Shown: positions 41,752-51,520 of the stretch, one piece after another
Layout: every line of letters starts with the position of its first letter
How positions within the stretch are numbered: position 1 is the first letter of the stretch
Assembly (NCBI GenBank): GCA_964489525.1
Contig: CAZAYY010000020.1
Coordinates: forward strand, 7,724 to 71,723
Source of the DNA: CAZAYY01 sp964489525
GTDB taxonomy: Bacteria > Chloroflexota > Anaerolineae > Anaerolineales > JABWBV01
Reading direction: 5' to 3'
Length of the DNA stretch: 64,000 bases
Made by a program: the position numbers and the translations under genes
The notes under the pieces: model-generated
Told to the model about the DNA's origin: nothing
Seen by the model: the letters and a program-made list of their open reading frames with translations, nothing else
Databases searched by the model: none

Positions 41752-42383
41752 TAAAGACCGCGTTGAAATCCTTTTTGCTCGCCGGTTGGGCGGGCGGCCT
41801 GCCTGTAATTTCCCAAAAAACTGTCTAACTCTGTGCTGACGGACATCCAGTCCGGAACAACAATGATGAAGCCGCTTTGCTGCGGGTAAAACATTTGGGG
41901 CGGCAGGAAGAGCTTCAAGATGCTCAGCGGCATTGGATAGCGGTTGAGGGTGATCACCAGCACCGTAAGCGGATAAAAAGGCTCCAAGACATCGCGGGTG
42001 GCGCCGCTAACCGCCTCGGGCGGAAACAGTTTGATAAAGTCCATTGGGCGCATATCCACAACCCGCCTGTAAGAGGTTTTCAACCGGAAAATGGGGGTTG
42101 AAATCAGGAAGTAGGAAGGATATGCCCGAATATAGGCCATTTTCCGGCCAAAAAACGTATAGGCGGAGAAAAACAGGGAAAAGATGCCGCAGCCAAGAAT
42201 AATCCCATCGCGGGGCGGGTAGAGGTCACGCACAATTCCATCTCCGGCAAACCACCAGAGGGCGATGAGCTGCAGCCCTAACAGCAAGGATGGAATCCAG
42301 AAGCGGCCCATCACTCGTTCGTACATCAGCAGTGGGAAACGCTTGCCCGATTTTTTTTGCTTAGGTGGTTTCAGGGATTTCAT
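41748..42383 (-). CDS. Two-span membrane protein of unknown function
   Basis: A 211-residue protein with a basic N terminus (MKSLKPPKQKKSGKRFPLLM), two spans at about residues 28-48 and 57-80, and a long cytoplasmic region with FKTSYRR-like basic sequence and a late amphipathic part. No family is recognised. It lies 3 bases downstream of uvrD on the minus strand and overlaps the convergent kinase end by 4 bases, so it is probably expressed with uvrD. Some bacterial PH-like membrane proteins have this layout, but evidence here is weak. Confidence 0.6.
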   Translation of the reverse strand: MKSLKPPKQKKSGKRFPLLMYERVMGRFWIPSLLLGLQLIALWWFAGDGIVRDLYPPRDGIILGCGIFSLFFSAYTFFGRKMAYIRAYPSYFLISTPIFRLKTSYRRVVDMRPMDFIKLFPPEAVSGATRDVLEPFYPLTVLVITLNRYPMPLSILKLFLPPQMFYPQQSGFIIVVPDWMSVSTELDSFLGNYRQAARPTGEQKGFQRGLY

Positions 42384-42386
42384 GCG

Positions 42387-44564
42387 TTAACCTCCTTTGA
42401 TTTCTAACCGGGCGATCGAAGCCGCGACCCGCTTCATGCCTGCATTCATGAAGAAAACATCAATGATTTCATCATCACCGTCAATCTCGGTTTTAAGCAC
42501 CATGCCCTCGCCCCAAACAGGGTGTTGGACGCGTGTGCCGGGGCTGTATTTTGCTTTGCGGACCTGGGCAGGCCGGGCTGGTTTGCTTTCCCAGCGGGTG
42601 TCGCTGGGTTGGGCAAACAGGCGTTCGGTGGGTTTGCTGCTGCCCCCGGGTACTTCCAACAGCTCGACCGGAATGCTTTGTAAAAACCGGGAAGGGTCGG
42701 TGTATTCCAGGCCGCCATACCCGCCGCGGGCGCGAGCATACAACAGGTAGAGCCGGTCCTGGGCGCGGGTGACACCCACGTAAAACAGGCGGCGCTCTTC
42801 TTCCATTTCTTCGGGGTCATCCAGGGAGCGCGAATGGGGCAGGGTTTTTTCTTCCAGCCCGACAATGAAGACTACCGGAAATTCCAGCCCTTTTGCGGCG
42901 TGGAGGGTGAGCAGGGTGGGTACATTGCCGCCCTGGTTGATTGTGTCCTGGTCGGAAACCAGGGCAACGTCTTCCAGCAGGGCGGTCAGGCCGCGTTCTT
43001 CGTATTCGCTGGCCAGGCGGCGCAGTTCGCCTATGTTTTCCCAACGACCGATGCCTTCTTCAGTGCCATCCTTTAAATAGCCTTCGTACTCAATGTCTGC
43101 AATAATCCGGTCGAGCAAAAAGAGGGGGGTGGCGTCGTTCATCCAACTGCGCCAACGGGTAAGCTGCATGCCGAAGGCCGCCAGTGGGGCGCTGCTGCGC
43201 CCGGTGAAGGCCGCGGCATGCTGGCTTTTTTCTTCTTTAGCCAGGTCGAGCAGGAGGTGTCCGCTGGAAATGCCCGACTCAACAGCGTGTTTTCGCAGGG
43301 TTTCAAGGGTTTTTGCGCCGATGCCGCGCGTGGGGGTGTTGATCACACGAGACAGGCTGGCTTCATCCGCCGGGTTGATGATCAGTCGAAGGTATCCGAC
43401 CAGGTCTTTAATTTCGCGCCGCCCATAGAAGCGCTGGGCGCCTACAAGCCGGTAGGGCAGGCCGGCACTGATAAAGGCTTGCTCCAGCAGGCGCGACTGG
43501 GCGTTGGTGCGATACATGACAGCAAAGTCACCCGGCTCTTGTTCGCGGCGGGCCACCAGGCTGGCAATGGTTTCCACCACAAAATCGGCTTCCTGGTAAT
43601 CGTTGTGGGTTTCCATCAGGATGGCTTTGCGCCCTGCACCCCGGTGGGTGAACAGGCGTTTTTTGTGCCGGTTGGGGTTTTGGTCAATTACGGCCATGGC
43701 CACATCCAGAATTTTCTGGGTGGAGCGGTAGTTTTGTTCCAGCAGAATGACCCGGGTTTGGGGGAAATCCATCTCGAAGCGGCGAATGTTGCGGTAGTCG
43801 GCGCCTCGCCAGCGGTAAATGGCCTGGTCAATGTCGCCTACCACGAAGATGTTTTGGTGGTAGCTGGCCAGGTGCTTAAGCAAGATGTATTGGGCCGTAT
43901 TGGTGTCTTGAAATTCATCCACCAGAACGTGTTCAAAGCGCCGGGCGTAACGCTGGCGAATATCGGGGTGTTCTTCCAGCAGGCGGGCGGTCCACAGCAG
44001 CAGGTCATCAAAATCAAGTGCGTTCGAAGCGTATAAGAGCTTCTGGTAGCGGGTGTAGACTTCAACCAGGGTTTTTGTGCGGTAGTCGTCTGATTTGATA
44101 TCTTCGGGGAGGGTGAGTTCGTTTTTGGCTTTTGAGATGGCCGAGTGGAAGGAAGCCGGGCGGAATTGTTTATCGTCCAGGTTGAGTTCTTTGACAACCT
44201 GTTTAACCAGGGAAAGCTGGTCGTCTGCATCGTAGATGACAAAATGGTTATTTACGGGCAGGCGTTCGGCTTCGCGGCGTAAAATTCGGGCACAGATGGC
44301 GTGAAAGGTGCCCAATGTCAGGCCGGAGGAAATATCCGGCAGCAGTTGGGCCACGCGGTGTTCCATTTCGCGGGCTGCTTTATTGGTGAAAGTGACAGCC
44401 ATGATGTGGTAGGGCCGCACCCCCAGCGCCCCCACCAAATAGGCAATGTGGTGGGTGAGCACCCGGGTTTTTCCTGAGCCAGGGCCTGCCAAAACCAGCA
44501 CCGGTCCGTTGGTGGCGGTGACCGCCTGGGTTTGTTGTGGGTTGAGGTTATCGAGGATATCCAT
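42387..44564 (-). CDS. pcrA: UvrD/PcrA-type DNA helicase
   Basis: A 725-residue SF1A helicase that unwinds DNA 3'-5' in repair and conflict removal. Motifs in order: Ia LVLAGPGSGKTRVLTHH (about residues 24-40), VLVDEFQDTNTAQY (II), GDIDQAIYRWRGADYRN (III), LEQNYRSTQKIL (IV), TLHAAKGLEFPVVFIVG (V) and RRLFYVGVTRAQDRLYLLYA (VI). The C-terminal tail WGEGMVLKTEIDGDDEIIDV is a PcrA-type Tudor-like region that binds RNA polymerase. The symbol pcrA fits by architecture; uvrD is an equivalent name. Confidence 0.93.
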   Translation of the reverse strand: MDILDNLNPQQTQAVTATNGPVLVLAGPGSGKTRVLTHHIAYLVGALGVRPYHIMAVTFTNKAAREMEHRVAQLLPDISSGLTLGTFHAICARILRREAERLPVNNHFVIYDADDQLSLVKQVVKELNLDDKQFRPASFHSAISKAKNELTLPEDIKSDDYRTKTLVEVYTRYQKLLYASNALDFDDLLLWTARLLEEHPDIRQRYARRFEHVLVDEFQDTNTAQYILLKHLASYHQNIFVVGDIDQAIYRWRGADYRNIRRFEMDFPQTRVILLEQNYRSTQKILDVAMAVIDQNPNRHKKRLFTHRGAGRKAILMETHNDYQEADFVVETIASLVARREQEPGDFAVMYRTNAQSRLLEQAFISAGLPYRLVGAQRFYGRREIKDLVGYLRLIINPADEASLSRVINTPTRGIGAKTLETLRKHAVESGISSGHLLLDLAKEEKSQHAAAFTGRSSAPLAAFGMQLTRWRSWMNDATPLFLLDRIIADIEYEGYLKDGTEEGIGRWENIGELRRLASEYEERGLTALLEDVALVSDQDTINQGGNVPTLLTLHAAKGLEFPVVFIVGLEEKTLPHSRSLDDPEEMEEERRLFYVGVTRAQDRLYLLYARARGGYGGLEYTDPSRFLQSIPVELLEVPGGSSKPTERLFAQPSDTRWESKPARPAQVRKAKYSPGTRVQHPVWGEGMVLKTEIDGDDEIIDVFFMNAGMKRVAASIARLEIKGG

Positions 44565-44594
44565 GGGGCGATTTTAACATAATCTCTTGCAAGG

Positions 44595-44600
44595 TATAAT
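44595..44600 (+). promoter_or_regulatory. -10 element before the DUF697 gene
   Basis: A perfect TATAAT sits 41 bases before the ATG at 44642. The expected -35 window (44572-44577) reads TTTTAA, a weak 3/6 match. The 77-base gap must also contain the promoter of the divergent uvrD gene. Confidence 0.4.
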
Positions 44601-44641
44601 AAGAAAAGTGAGCATGTATTCGGACACAAGGAAAAAGTGGT

Positions 44642-45730
44642 ATGTCTGTCGGCAAAGAAATCACGGGCGTATGGAATAACCTGAAAGAATTGGATCTCAG
44701 GCCGATCCGCGAGGCTGCCGAAAGCGAGCTTCGCCTGGCAATTGTGGGCAGGCCTGGGGTGGGGCGGCATACTTTGGCGGCGGCTTTGCAGGATGACCCG
44801 CTGCACCCGGCGCTGCAAACCGGCGCACCCGTGATGATTGCAACCCTGGACGAACCCGCCCAGGCTGCTAGCGCAAGCCTGGTGATTTTGATGGTGCCTG
44901 TCAACGCCAGCAGCGTGGAGGCCGAGCAACGCTTCATCCAGGCATGGCTCAAACAGCACAAACCCCTGGTGGTGTTTTACAACAAGCTGGACCTGCTGCC
45001 CCCCAAAGGCGGTATCATCCCCTGGTTGGAAACCGGCCCAGCCCGGGCCATTTACGGCTCGGCGCTGTCGAAAGACTTCCTGATGGGGGAGTTTTCCAGC
45101 GCTGTGATGAACGCTTTGCCCAACCACCTGCTTGCCCTGGCGCGCCGCTACCCGCTTTTTCGGGGGCAAGTGGCTGAAAAACTGATCCAGGAAACCTGCA
45201 TGGCCAATGCCACATACTCCATCTCCACCGGGTTAGCCGAAATGATTCCGGTTTTGAACATACCGCTCAATGTGGCGGATATGTTTGTGCTGACCAAGGC
45301 GCAGGCCATGTTGGTGTATAAGCTGGGGCTGGCTTTGGGTTTTTCCACCGATTGGCAGTTTTACGTGGCCGAGTTCGGTGGAGTGGTGGGCAGTGGTTTC
45401 CTGTGGCGGCAGCTGGCCCGTTCGTTGATTGGCCTGATTCCAGTCTATGGGCTGATTCCCAAGGTGGCTGTGGCCTATTCGGGCACCTACGTGGTTGGGC
45501 GGGTGGTGCTGTCCTGGTACCTGAGCGGCAGGCACCTGCCGCGTAAAGAGTTGGCTGCCCTTTCGCGCCAGGCGTTTGCCTCTGGGAAGGAACTGGCCAA
45601 AAAGCTGGCAGCCAAAGCGCCTCGCCCAAAGCTGCCTCGCCCGCGCCTGGCACTGCCGGGCCGAAAAAGCAAACCCGAAGCGATGGTCATTGATGCCTCT
45701 GCTGAACCTGGCTCCCCCGAAAATGGCTGA
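44642..45730 (+). CDS. DUF697 membrane protein with eroded GTPase-like domain
   Basis: A 362-residue protein. Residues 30-170 resemble a small GTPase: P-loop region LAIVGRPGVGRHTLA, where the catalytic Lys-Ser of GxxxxGKS is Arg42-His43, and a G4-like NKLD (VFYNKLDLLP). Residues about 175-310 are a DUF697 (YcjF-type) membrane domain with LNIPLNVADMFVLTKAQAML. The C terminus is basic. GTP hydrolysis is doubtful with the altered P-loop. It lies 39 bases before recD2 and may be expressed with it, though a shared function is not evident. Confidence 0.75.
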   Translation: MSVGKEITGVWNNLKELDLRPIREAAESELRLAIVGRPGVGRHTLAAALQDDPLHPALQTGAPVMIATLDEPAQAASASLVILMVPVNASSVEAEQRFIQAWLKQHKPLVVFYNKLDLLPPKGGIIPWLETGPARAIYGSALSKDFLMGEFSSAVMNALPNHLLALARRYPLFRGQVAEKLIQETCMANATYSISTGLAEMIPVLNIPLNVADMFVLTKAQAMLVYKLGLALGFSTDWQFYVAEFGGVVGSGFLWRQLARSLIGLIPVYGLIPKVAVAYSGTYVVGRVVLSWYLSGRHLPRKELAALSRQAFASGKELAKKLAAKAPRPKLPRPRLALPGRKSKPEAMVIDASAEPGSPENG

Positions 45731-45769
45731 CCTCTGACCCGGGTTTAATTTGGAGGTTTACCCCTTGCC

Positions 45770-47998
45770 TTGGAACAGCTAACCGGTTCTGTTGAGCGAG
45801 TCACTTTTCATAACCCCGAAAATGGATTCAGTGTGATTCGGCTGCGCCCTGACCGGCGCCGGTCATCTTCACCATCGGTGGGGGTAGACCGGGAAGGGTT
45901 AGTTACGGTGGTGGGCAACCTGCCCGAGCTCGTTCCCGGTGAGCACCTTAAGCTGCAGGGGGTTTTTAGCAATCACCCCCAACACGGCTACCAGTTCCAG
46001 GTTGAGATATGCGAGCAAGCCCTACCCGCGACATTGGCCGGGATTCGTAAATACCTCGGCTCTGGGCTGATTAAAGGAATTGGCCCGCAGCTGGCCGACC
46101 GGATTGTGGAATTTTTTGGCCAAAACACCCTGGATGTGATTGACCAAACCCCCGAACGACTGCAGGAAGTGCCCGACATTGGCCCAAAGCGCACCGCCCA
46201 GGTGGCCGCCGCCTGGCAGGAGCAACGCCAAATCAAAGAAATTATGGTGTTTCTGCACAGCTACGGGGTTTCCACCAACCTGGCCGTCAAGATATTCAAA
46301 ACCTATGGCGGCCAGGCTTTGGAGATTGTGCGCGAAAACCCTTACCAGCTTGCCAGGGATATTTATGGGATTGGTTTCAAAACGGCGGACCAAATTGCCC
46401 AAAAGTTGGGGCTGGCGCCAGACCATCCTTCTCGGATCGAGGCCGGGGTGGTTTATGCTTTGAATGAGATGAACAATGCCGGGCACGTGTATCTGCCCGA
46501 AACCGAGCTGGTGGAAGCGGCTGTGGAACTGCTGGCGGTGGATGCCGGGCAGATATCCCCGGCTATTGAGCGTTTGGCCCAGGCTGAATTGGTGAAGCCT
46601 GAAGTGCTGCCGCTGAATGCACTGCCAGCGTCCAGCGCCCAAAAAGTGGCCGAAAGCGGCGGGGGGTATGGCGTTCAGGTGGTTTACCCTGCGCCTTTTT
46701 ATTATGGTGAGATTGGCACTGCCCGCCGGCTGGCTGCGCTGGCAGCCGCCCTGCCCTCGCGCCTGGCGGATATTCCCCCGGCCTTTCTGCCGATTGACCC
46801 ACAGCTTTCCCCGGAGCAGCAGCAGGCCATCCGGACTGCCATTTCGCACCCGGTGAGTGTGCTGACAGGTGGGCCAGGCACGGGTAAAACCACTGCCCTG
46901 AAAGCCCTGATTGCCATCCTGGAAATGTCAAAAAAACGATATGCCTTGTGTTCCCCCACCGGCCGGGCTGCCAAGCGCCTCTCTGAAGCCACAGGCCGCC
47001 CGGCCAGCACGATCCACCGTTTGTTGGATTATTCGCCAACCCGTGGTTTTGTGCATAACGAAGAAAACCCACTGAACGTGGATATGCTCGTGGTGGACGA
47101 AACTTCGATGCTCGATTTGCTGTTGGCCAACAACCTGCTTAAGGCGCTTGCGCCAGGGACCCATTTGCTGTTGGTGGGTGATGTGGACCAGCTTCCATCG
47201 GTTGGGGCGGGCGATGTACTGCGTGACATCATCCAAAGCCAAACTGCCCCGGTCACCCGCCTGAGCCTGATTTTTCGCCAGGCAGCCGGTTCGCACATCA
47301 TTACCAATGCCCACCGGATCAACCACGGGGAAATGCCGCTTTATCCTCGCGAAAGCCTGGATTTTTTCTTTTTCCCGGCCGAAGAGCCAGCCCAGGCTGC
47401 GGATATGGTGGTGGATGTGGTGACCAACCGCATCCCGCGCAAGTTTGGCCTGGATCCGCTGGAGGATATCCAGGTGCTGGCGCCGATGTACCGCGGGCCT
47501 GTGGGCGTTACGGCGTTAAACGAGCGGCTTCAGACTGTGCTCAACCCGCCCGGCCCAAATAAGCCCGAAAAATCGCTGTATGGGGTGACCTTTCGCCCCG
47601 GCGATCGGGTGATGCAAACGCAAAATGACTATGATAAAGAAGTGTTTAACGGTGACATGGGCCGCGTGGAGCAGATTGACATGCTCAACCATGCCCTGGC
47701 GGTTAATTTTGAAGGGCGCCGGGTGGTGTATGAATGGGCAGAAACCGACACGCTGGTTCTGGCGTATGCCGTATCGGTTCACAAAAGCCAGGGGGCGGAG
47801 TTTGCAGCGGTGGTGGTGCCGCTGGTTACCCAACACTATATGATGTTGCAGCGCAACCTGCTTTATACGGCCATCACCCGTGCCCGTAAATTGTGCGTGC
47901 TGGTGGGCAGCCAACGGGCAATTGCCCTGGCCGTGAAAAACAACCAGGTTGCCAGCCGGCACACTGCCCTGGATTGGCGGCTGGCCCGCGAAATTTAG
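45770..47998 (+). CDS. recD2: RecD2-type ATP-dependent DNA helicase
   Basis: A 742-residue SF1B helicase starting at TTG 45770, with GGAGG 11-13 bases upstream; the N terminus EQLTGSVERVTFHNPENGFS is the RecD2-family start. Residues 85-215 hold helix-hairpin-helix sequence (ERLQEVPDIGPKRTAQVA). Walker A is GGPGTGKTTALKAL, motif II VVDETSMLDL, motif III GDVDQLPSVGAGDVL, and the late VHKSQGAEFAAVVVPL and LLYTAITRARKLCVLVG are motifs V-VI. RecD2 acts 5'-3' in recombination and stress survival without RecBC. Confidence 0.9.
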   Translation: MEQLTGSVERVTFHNPENGFSVIRLRPDRRRSSSPSVGVDREGLVTVVGNLPELVPGEHLKLQGVFSNHPQHGYQFQVEICEQALPATLAGIRKYLGSGLIKGIGPQLADRIVEFFGQNTLDVIDQTPERLQEVPDIGPKRTAQVAAAWQEQRQIKEIMVFLHSYGVSTNLAVKIFKTYGGQALEIVRENPYQLARDIYGIGFKTADQIAQKLGLAPDHPSRIEAGVVYALNEMNNAGHVYLPETELVEAAVELLAVDAGQISPAIERLAQAELVKPEVLPLNALPASSAQKVAESGGGYGVQVVYPAPFYYGEIGTARRLAALAAALPSRLADIPPAFLPIDPQLSPEQQQAIRTAISHPVSVLTGGPGTGKTTALKALIAILEMSKKRYALCSPTGRAAKRLSEATGRPASTIHRLLDYSPTRGFVHNEENPLNVDMLVVDETSMLDLLLANNLLKALAPGTHLLLVGDVDQLPSVGAGDVLRDIIQSQTAPVTRLSLIFRQAAGSHIITNAHRINHGEMPLYPRESLDFFFFPAEEPAQAADMVVDVVTNRIPRKFGLDPLEDIQVLAPMYRGPVGVTALNERLQTVLNPPGPNKPEKSLYGVTFRPGDRVMQTQNDYDKEVFNGDMGRVEQIDMLNHALAVNFEGRRVVYEWAETDTLVLAYAVSVHKSQGAEFAAVVVPLVTQHYMMLQRNLLYTAITRARKLCVLVGSQRAIALAVKNNQVASRHTALDWRLAREI

Positions 47999-48018
47999 AG
48001 GGTTGGTGGTTAAAGAAA

Positions 48019-48227
48019 GAGCGGGCCTTTCAGCCCGCTCAATACAGTGGCGCAATACCCCCCAACAGGCAAAACATGATGTTTGCCGTAAACGAATCAT
48101 TTCCCCCATCAACAGGTGAAAACCTGTGAAGTGCTTTTTGCTGTCTATAGGATACCCGGAACCCCCAAAAAAGAAGAGGGACAAATGTCCCGAAAAACAC
48201 GGGTCATTTGTCCCTATTGAGGGGGTT
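48019..48227 (-). terminator. Hairpins between recD2 and the Rossmann-fold gene
   Basis: An 8-bp stem (48019-48026 with 48033-48040) and a larger 16-bp stem with one mismatch (48177-48192 with 48200-48215) lie in the 246-base gap, and outer arms AACCCCC (48160-48166) and GGGGGTT (48221-48227) extend it. The minus strand has CTTCTTTTTT after the large stem, which suits termination of the leftward gene ending at 48245; the plus side is weaker. Confidence 0.65.
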
Positions 48228-48244
48228 ATACGTTCGGCTATGCG

Positions 48245-49999
48245 TTATTTAATCCGGTAGCCGCCCATTTCGTTGTTCATCACCCAGCCCACCACTTCAC
48301 CAATAAAGATTTTATTAAACATGTAGGCTTCCCGATCTACTGCGGCAGAACCGCGTCCACGCAGTTTTTGCCTGGCCTGGCGCATGGTTTTAAGGCGCTT
48401 TTGCCAGGCGGCCATGTTTTCGGGGCGCAGGTCTACCCAGCCTTTGCGAGCCCATTGGTCCAGGCTGCCGGGTTCGATTTTCACAGCGCTGCGTTCTGAA
48501 ATTTCTGGAATGCGAATGAAAGGTCCGCGCAGCAGGGTACGCCCGTCCGGCATCAGGATGGGCACGCCAATTGAAGTGACCAGGCTGCTGACTTCGGGGT
48601 GGGCAGCCAGGTAGGCCTGGATGGCCGCGGAAATTTCGGTGGGTGGGCGGATTTTACCTGGAGCAGACCCGGCTGGTGCATCTTCTCCATATTCCAACAC
48701 CTTGCCCAGGGTGCCGTAAAGCTGTTTGAGCAGGTAGGCTTCCCAAAGCAGCTTGGAAAGCTCGGGCGGCCCCAGTTCTCCCAGCGCCACGCTGGGGGTT
48801 TGGGTTTCTTCTTCCAGGCGGTTCAGGTCGTCAATGGCCTGCCGGCGCAGGAACCCGCCCCGGTAGGTGGGGCCCATGATGGACGAATCCAATGCCGGGA
48901 TGACATCTTTGCCGGTGTTGATGCCCTGGATTTCCAGCACAGCTGCTCGGGCGATTTCTTCGGGGGTGATAAATTCCATCTGGCGCAGGGCGGTGATGGC
49001 TTCGAATTCGCCCTTGGCGAATACGCCGTTTTCACCCGTGTCGGCCACCACCAATTTCAGCCGGTCGTGGGCTGTGAACTGGCTTTCGGGCAGGCGTAAA
49101 TCCAAACTGGCGCCCAGGGTTTCGGGCTGGCTGACGAATAATTGGGCGTTTTTGCCATGGCGGCGAATGGCGCGCAGGGTGATATCCACCCAACCCACCA
49201 TGGCGGCGGGTTTGAGTTCTTTGACAATTGGCCCTCCAGGGGTGCGCGCCATGAGGAACATCAGGCCGGTGTGGGCAAAGGCCACGGCTGTTTTCGACAT
49301 CAGCTTGGCGCTGGGCTTGTCTTCGCCGTGGGTGTAGGGAATGTTCAGGCCCATCCCGCCGGTGCCCGTGGTGCCGATCTTCAAATACAGGCGGGTTTTC
49401 GCTTCGCGCATCGCCTGGTTGATCATGACCACGTGCCGCACCAGTTGGGGAATATATTGTGAAATCAGCAGGGTTTCTACCGCCTGCACCATTTTTTCGC
49501 GGCTTTCTGGACCGGCCTGCCCGGATTCTACTGCGTCCAGGTAGGCATCCAGGTCGCGCCGGACGATTTTGGATGCGGTATAGATATCCTGGTAGCTGAT
49601 GGCTGTGGCAGTGTTGATGGCGTCCACGATCACATCGGGCCGGTGTTCGTGAATGAGCTGCACCAATTGGGAGGCCTGGTAGGCATCCTCAGCTGGTCCA
49701 AACAGGTCGTTGTATAGATCGGCACGCTGTTCGGGGTTTTGCAGCAGTTCGCCCCGCCCCTGGCGTTCCTGACGGTTGGAGGTGTTGAAATCGCTGCGGA
49801 TGAAGATGTCGCCCCAAAAGCCTGTGAAAGTGACCCCCGGGAACTCTTTGCCGAGGGCCTCGACGGCTTCGCGCACTTCCTGCTGGTATAGGGATACGAT
49901 GACCACTTTTTCCGGTTCCAGGTACCGGCAAATTCGGTGGGCAATCTCGAACCCGATCATGCCGCCCCCACCAAGAATCATAAAACATTTGTCGCTCAT
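48245..49999 (-). CDS. Large Rossmann-fold NAD(P)-binding protein of unknown function
   Basis: Start taken at the Met encoded at 49997-49999 (MSDKCFMILGGGGM), with GAGGAGGC upstream; 584 residues. The N terminus has an NAD(P) motif GGGGMIGFEIAHRI and a pattern of strands as in extended short-chain dehydrogenases, with DVIVDAINTATAISYQDIY and LYLKIGTTGTGGMGLNIPYT. The C-terminal 250 residues have no domain I recognise. It should be a soluble oxidoreductase or epimerase-like enzyme; no Tyr-x3-Lys pair is clear. It is alone, and its substrate cannot be told. Confidence 0.65.
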   Translation of the reverse strand: MSDKCFMILGGGGMIGFEIAHRICRYLEPEKVVIVSLYQQEVREAVEALGKEFPGVTFTGFWGDIFIRSDFNTSNRQERQGRGELLQNPEQRADLYNDLFGPAEDAYQASQLVQLIHEHRPDVIVDAINTATAISYQDIYTASKIVRRDLDAYLDAVESGQAGPESREKMVQAVETLLISQYIPQLVRHVVMINQAMREAKTRLYLKIGTTGTGGMGLNIPYTHGEDKPSAKLMSKTAVAFAHTGLMFLMARTPGGPIVKELKPAAMVGWVDITLRAIRRHGKNAQLFVSQPETLGASLDLRLPESQFTAHDRLKLVVADTGENGVFAKGEFEAITALRQMEFITPEEIARAAVLEIQGINTGKDVIPALDSSIMGPTYRGGFLRRQAIDDLNRLEEETQTPSVALGELGPPELSKLLWEAYLLKQLYGTLGKVLEYGEDAPAGSAPGKIRPPTEISAAIQAYLAAHPEVSSLVTSIGVPILMPDGRTLLRGPFIRIPEISERSAVKIEPGSLDQWARKGWVDLRPENMAAWQKRLKTMRQARQKLRGRGSAAVDREAYMFNKIFIGEVVGWVMNNEMGGYRIK

Positions 50000-50297
50000 T
50001 ACTGCCTCCTCTGAAGATTGTCCTGTGCTTTTGAGTTTAGCAGAAAAACAATGGACGTCAAGGAATGAGATTGGGTGCCGGGGATAAGGGCGGGTCTGCG
50101 GGTGGGTGGGGTGGGCTGTGCCGTTCGGGATGACCCGGAAAAAGTGCCAGTGGGGCGAGATCACCAAAAATGGGGTGGCTGCTGGGTATAATATCCCTGT
50201 AACACATTTTTTCTGATGAAAAATAATGCTTGCCCCCCCACTTTGCGGCCATAAACCGTATGATGGGATTAGGTGCTGCAAAACAGGAGGTTACCCC

Positions 50298-51479
50298 GTG
50301 AAGAGATTGACAGTTCGTTCATGGTTTGGGATGGCTGCTCTGGTTGGCCTGTTAGGGCTGGCGGCTTGTGTGCCGCCCGTGGAGAACATGCAGTCCACTC
50401 CCACGTCCGAGGGCGGGAGTGGTTATCCCCTTCCAGGCCAGTCTACACCCTTGAGCCAGGCTTACCCCACACCGGGGGAGATTCCTACCGCAGAAGTGGC
50501 TTACCCACCGCCCGGCGGCCCGCTGGAGGCTTATCCCCTGCCCACCTTAGACCCGCTCAGCGGCATACCGCTGCCTGAACAGTTCAACAAGGTGCGCCTG
50601 CTGTTGGCGCAAAGGCTGATTGTGCCCGAAGACCAGGTGGTGCTGCAGCGTTTAGAGCAGGTTGATTTCCCGGATGGCTGTTTGGGTGTGGCCAGGCCGG
50701 ATGAGTTTTGCACCATGGCCATTGTGCCCGGCTACCGCCTGTTTTTCAAAGCACCGCAGGGAATATACCTGTACCACGTGGACGAGCGGGTCAACCAGGT
50801 GGTGTTTGTGGGAGAAAAGCCCGCAGAAAACGCTCCCCCCGCCATTTATTGGGAACGCAGCGGCGGGATTGCCGGCATCTGTCAAACCCTGGCTGTGTAT
50901 CCCCTGGGTGCATATGTGTTGACCGATTGTGCCACCCAGCTAATTTTGGCCACCGGGCTGCTGGATGAGGTGCAGTTCCGGCCGCTTCAAGAGGCGCTCG
51001 AAAAGTTCAACCGGTTTACCTGGGAAGCGGCGATTCCCGCGGGTTCTGCAGATATGTTTGCCGACCGGTTTGTGTTTCGCGGGGTGGGCGGCCTGGGAAT
51101 GACCACCAACGACCAGACCAACCTGAATGAAACCCTGGCGGCCCTGGCTGCGGAAGTGATGCCCCAATTGCCCGGACCCGGGGAGGGAGTTGTGGTGCTC
51201 AGCACCACCCTTGGGCCCGTTTGCCCGGTGGTTGTACCTGGCGAAGCCTGCCAGAATCAGCCCTACCAGGCCAGCCTGCTGCTGAAAGATGCCGCGGGCG
51301 AAGTGCTGCAAATTGTGGATACCGATGTTTGGGGCTATGCCCGCCTGGTGCTGCCTGAAGGCACCTACACCCTGGCCCCTGGTTCTGAGCGTTTCCCAAC
51401 CGCCCAGCCTATGGTTTTTACGGTTGTGGCAGGGCAGGTTTCGGGGCTTGAGATGATGTTTGACTCGGGCATTCGCTGA
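50298..51479 (+). CDS. Lipoprotein with Tyr-Pro-rich linker, unknown function
   Basis: Start at GTG 50298 with AGGAGG 7 bases upstream; 393 residues. A lipobox LAAC (Cys24) is followed by a linker with repeated YP[LTP]P units (about residues 45-95). The C-terminal region (ASLLLKDAAGEVLQIVDTDV) resembles a beta-sandwich of the Cna_B/carboxypeptidase-regulatory sort, with about four Cys residues across the body. It is a surface or extracytoplasmic protein. Its TGA stop overlaps a possible start of the next gene, so the two are likely cotranscribed. Confidence 0.65.
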   Translation: MKRLTVRSWFGMAALVGLLGLAACVPPVENMQSTPTSEGGSGYPLPGQSTPLSQAYPTPGEIPTAEVAYPPPGGPLEAYPLPTLDPLSGIPLPEQFNKVRLLLAQRLIVPEDQVVLQRLEQVDFPDGCLGVARPDEFCTMAIVPGYRLFFKAPQGIYLYHVDERVNQVVFVGEKPAENAPPAIYWERSGGIAGICQTLAVYPLGAYVLTDCATQLILATGLLDEVQFRPLQEALEKFNRFTWEAAIPAGSADMFADRFVFRGVGGLGMTTNDQTNLNETLAALAAEVMPQLPGPGEGVVVLSTTLGPVCPVVVPGEACQNQPYQASLLLKDAAGEVLQIVDTDVWGYARLVLPEGTYTLAPGSERFPTAQPMVFTVVAGQVSGLEMMFDSGIR

Positions 51480-51520
51480 TGGATGATCCTGGCCCAAGTG
51501 GGATGGTTTTTGGAGAGAAC

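Noticed and set aside
44642..45730. Active Era/YihA-type GTPase
   Set aside because: The P-loop Lys and Ser are replaced by Arg and His, so activity cannot be claimed.
50187..50192. Promoter TATAAT before the lipoprotein gene at 50298
   Set aside because: The -10 is perfect but no -35 match is present, and the distance to the start is over 100 bases.
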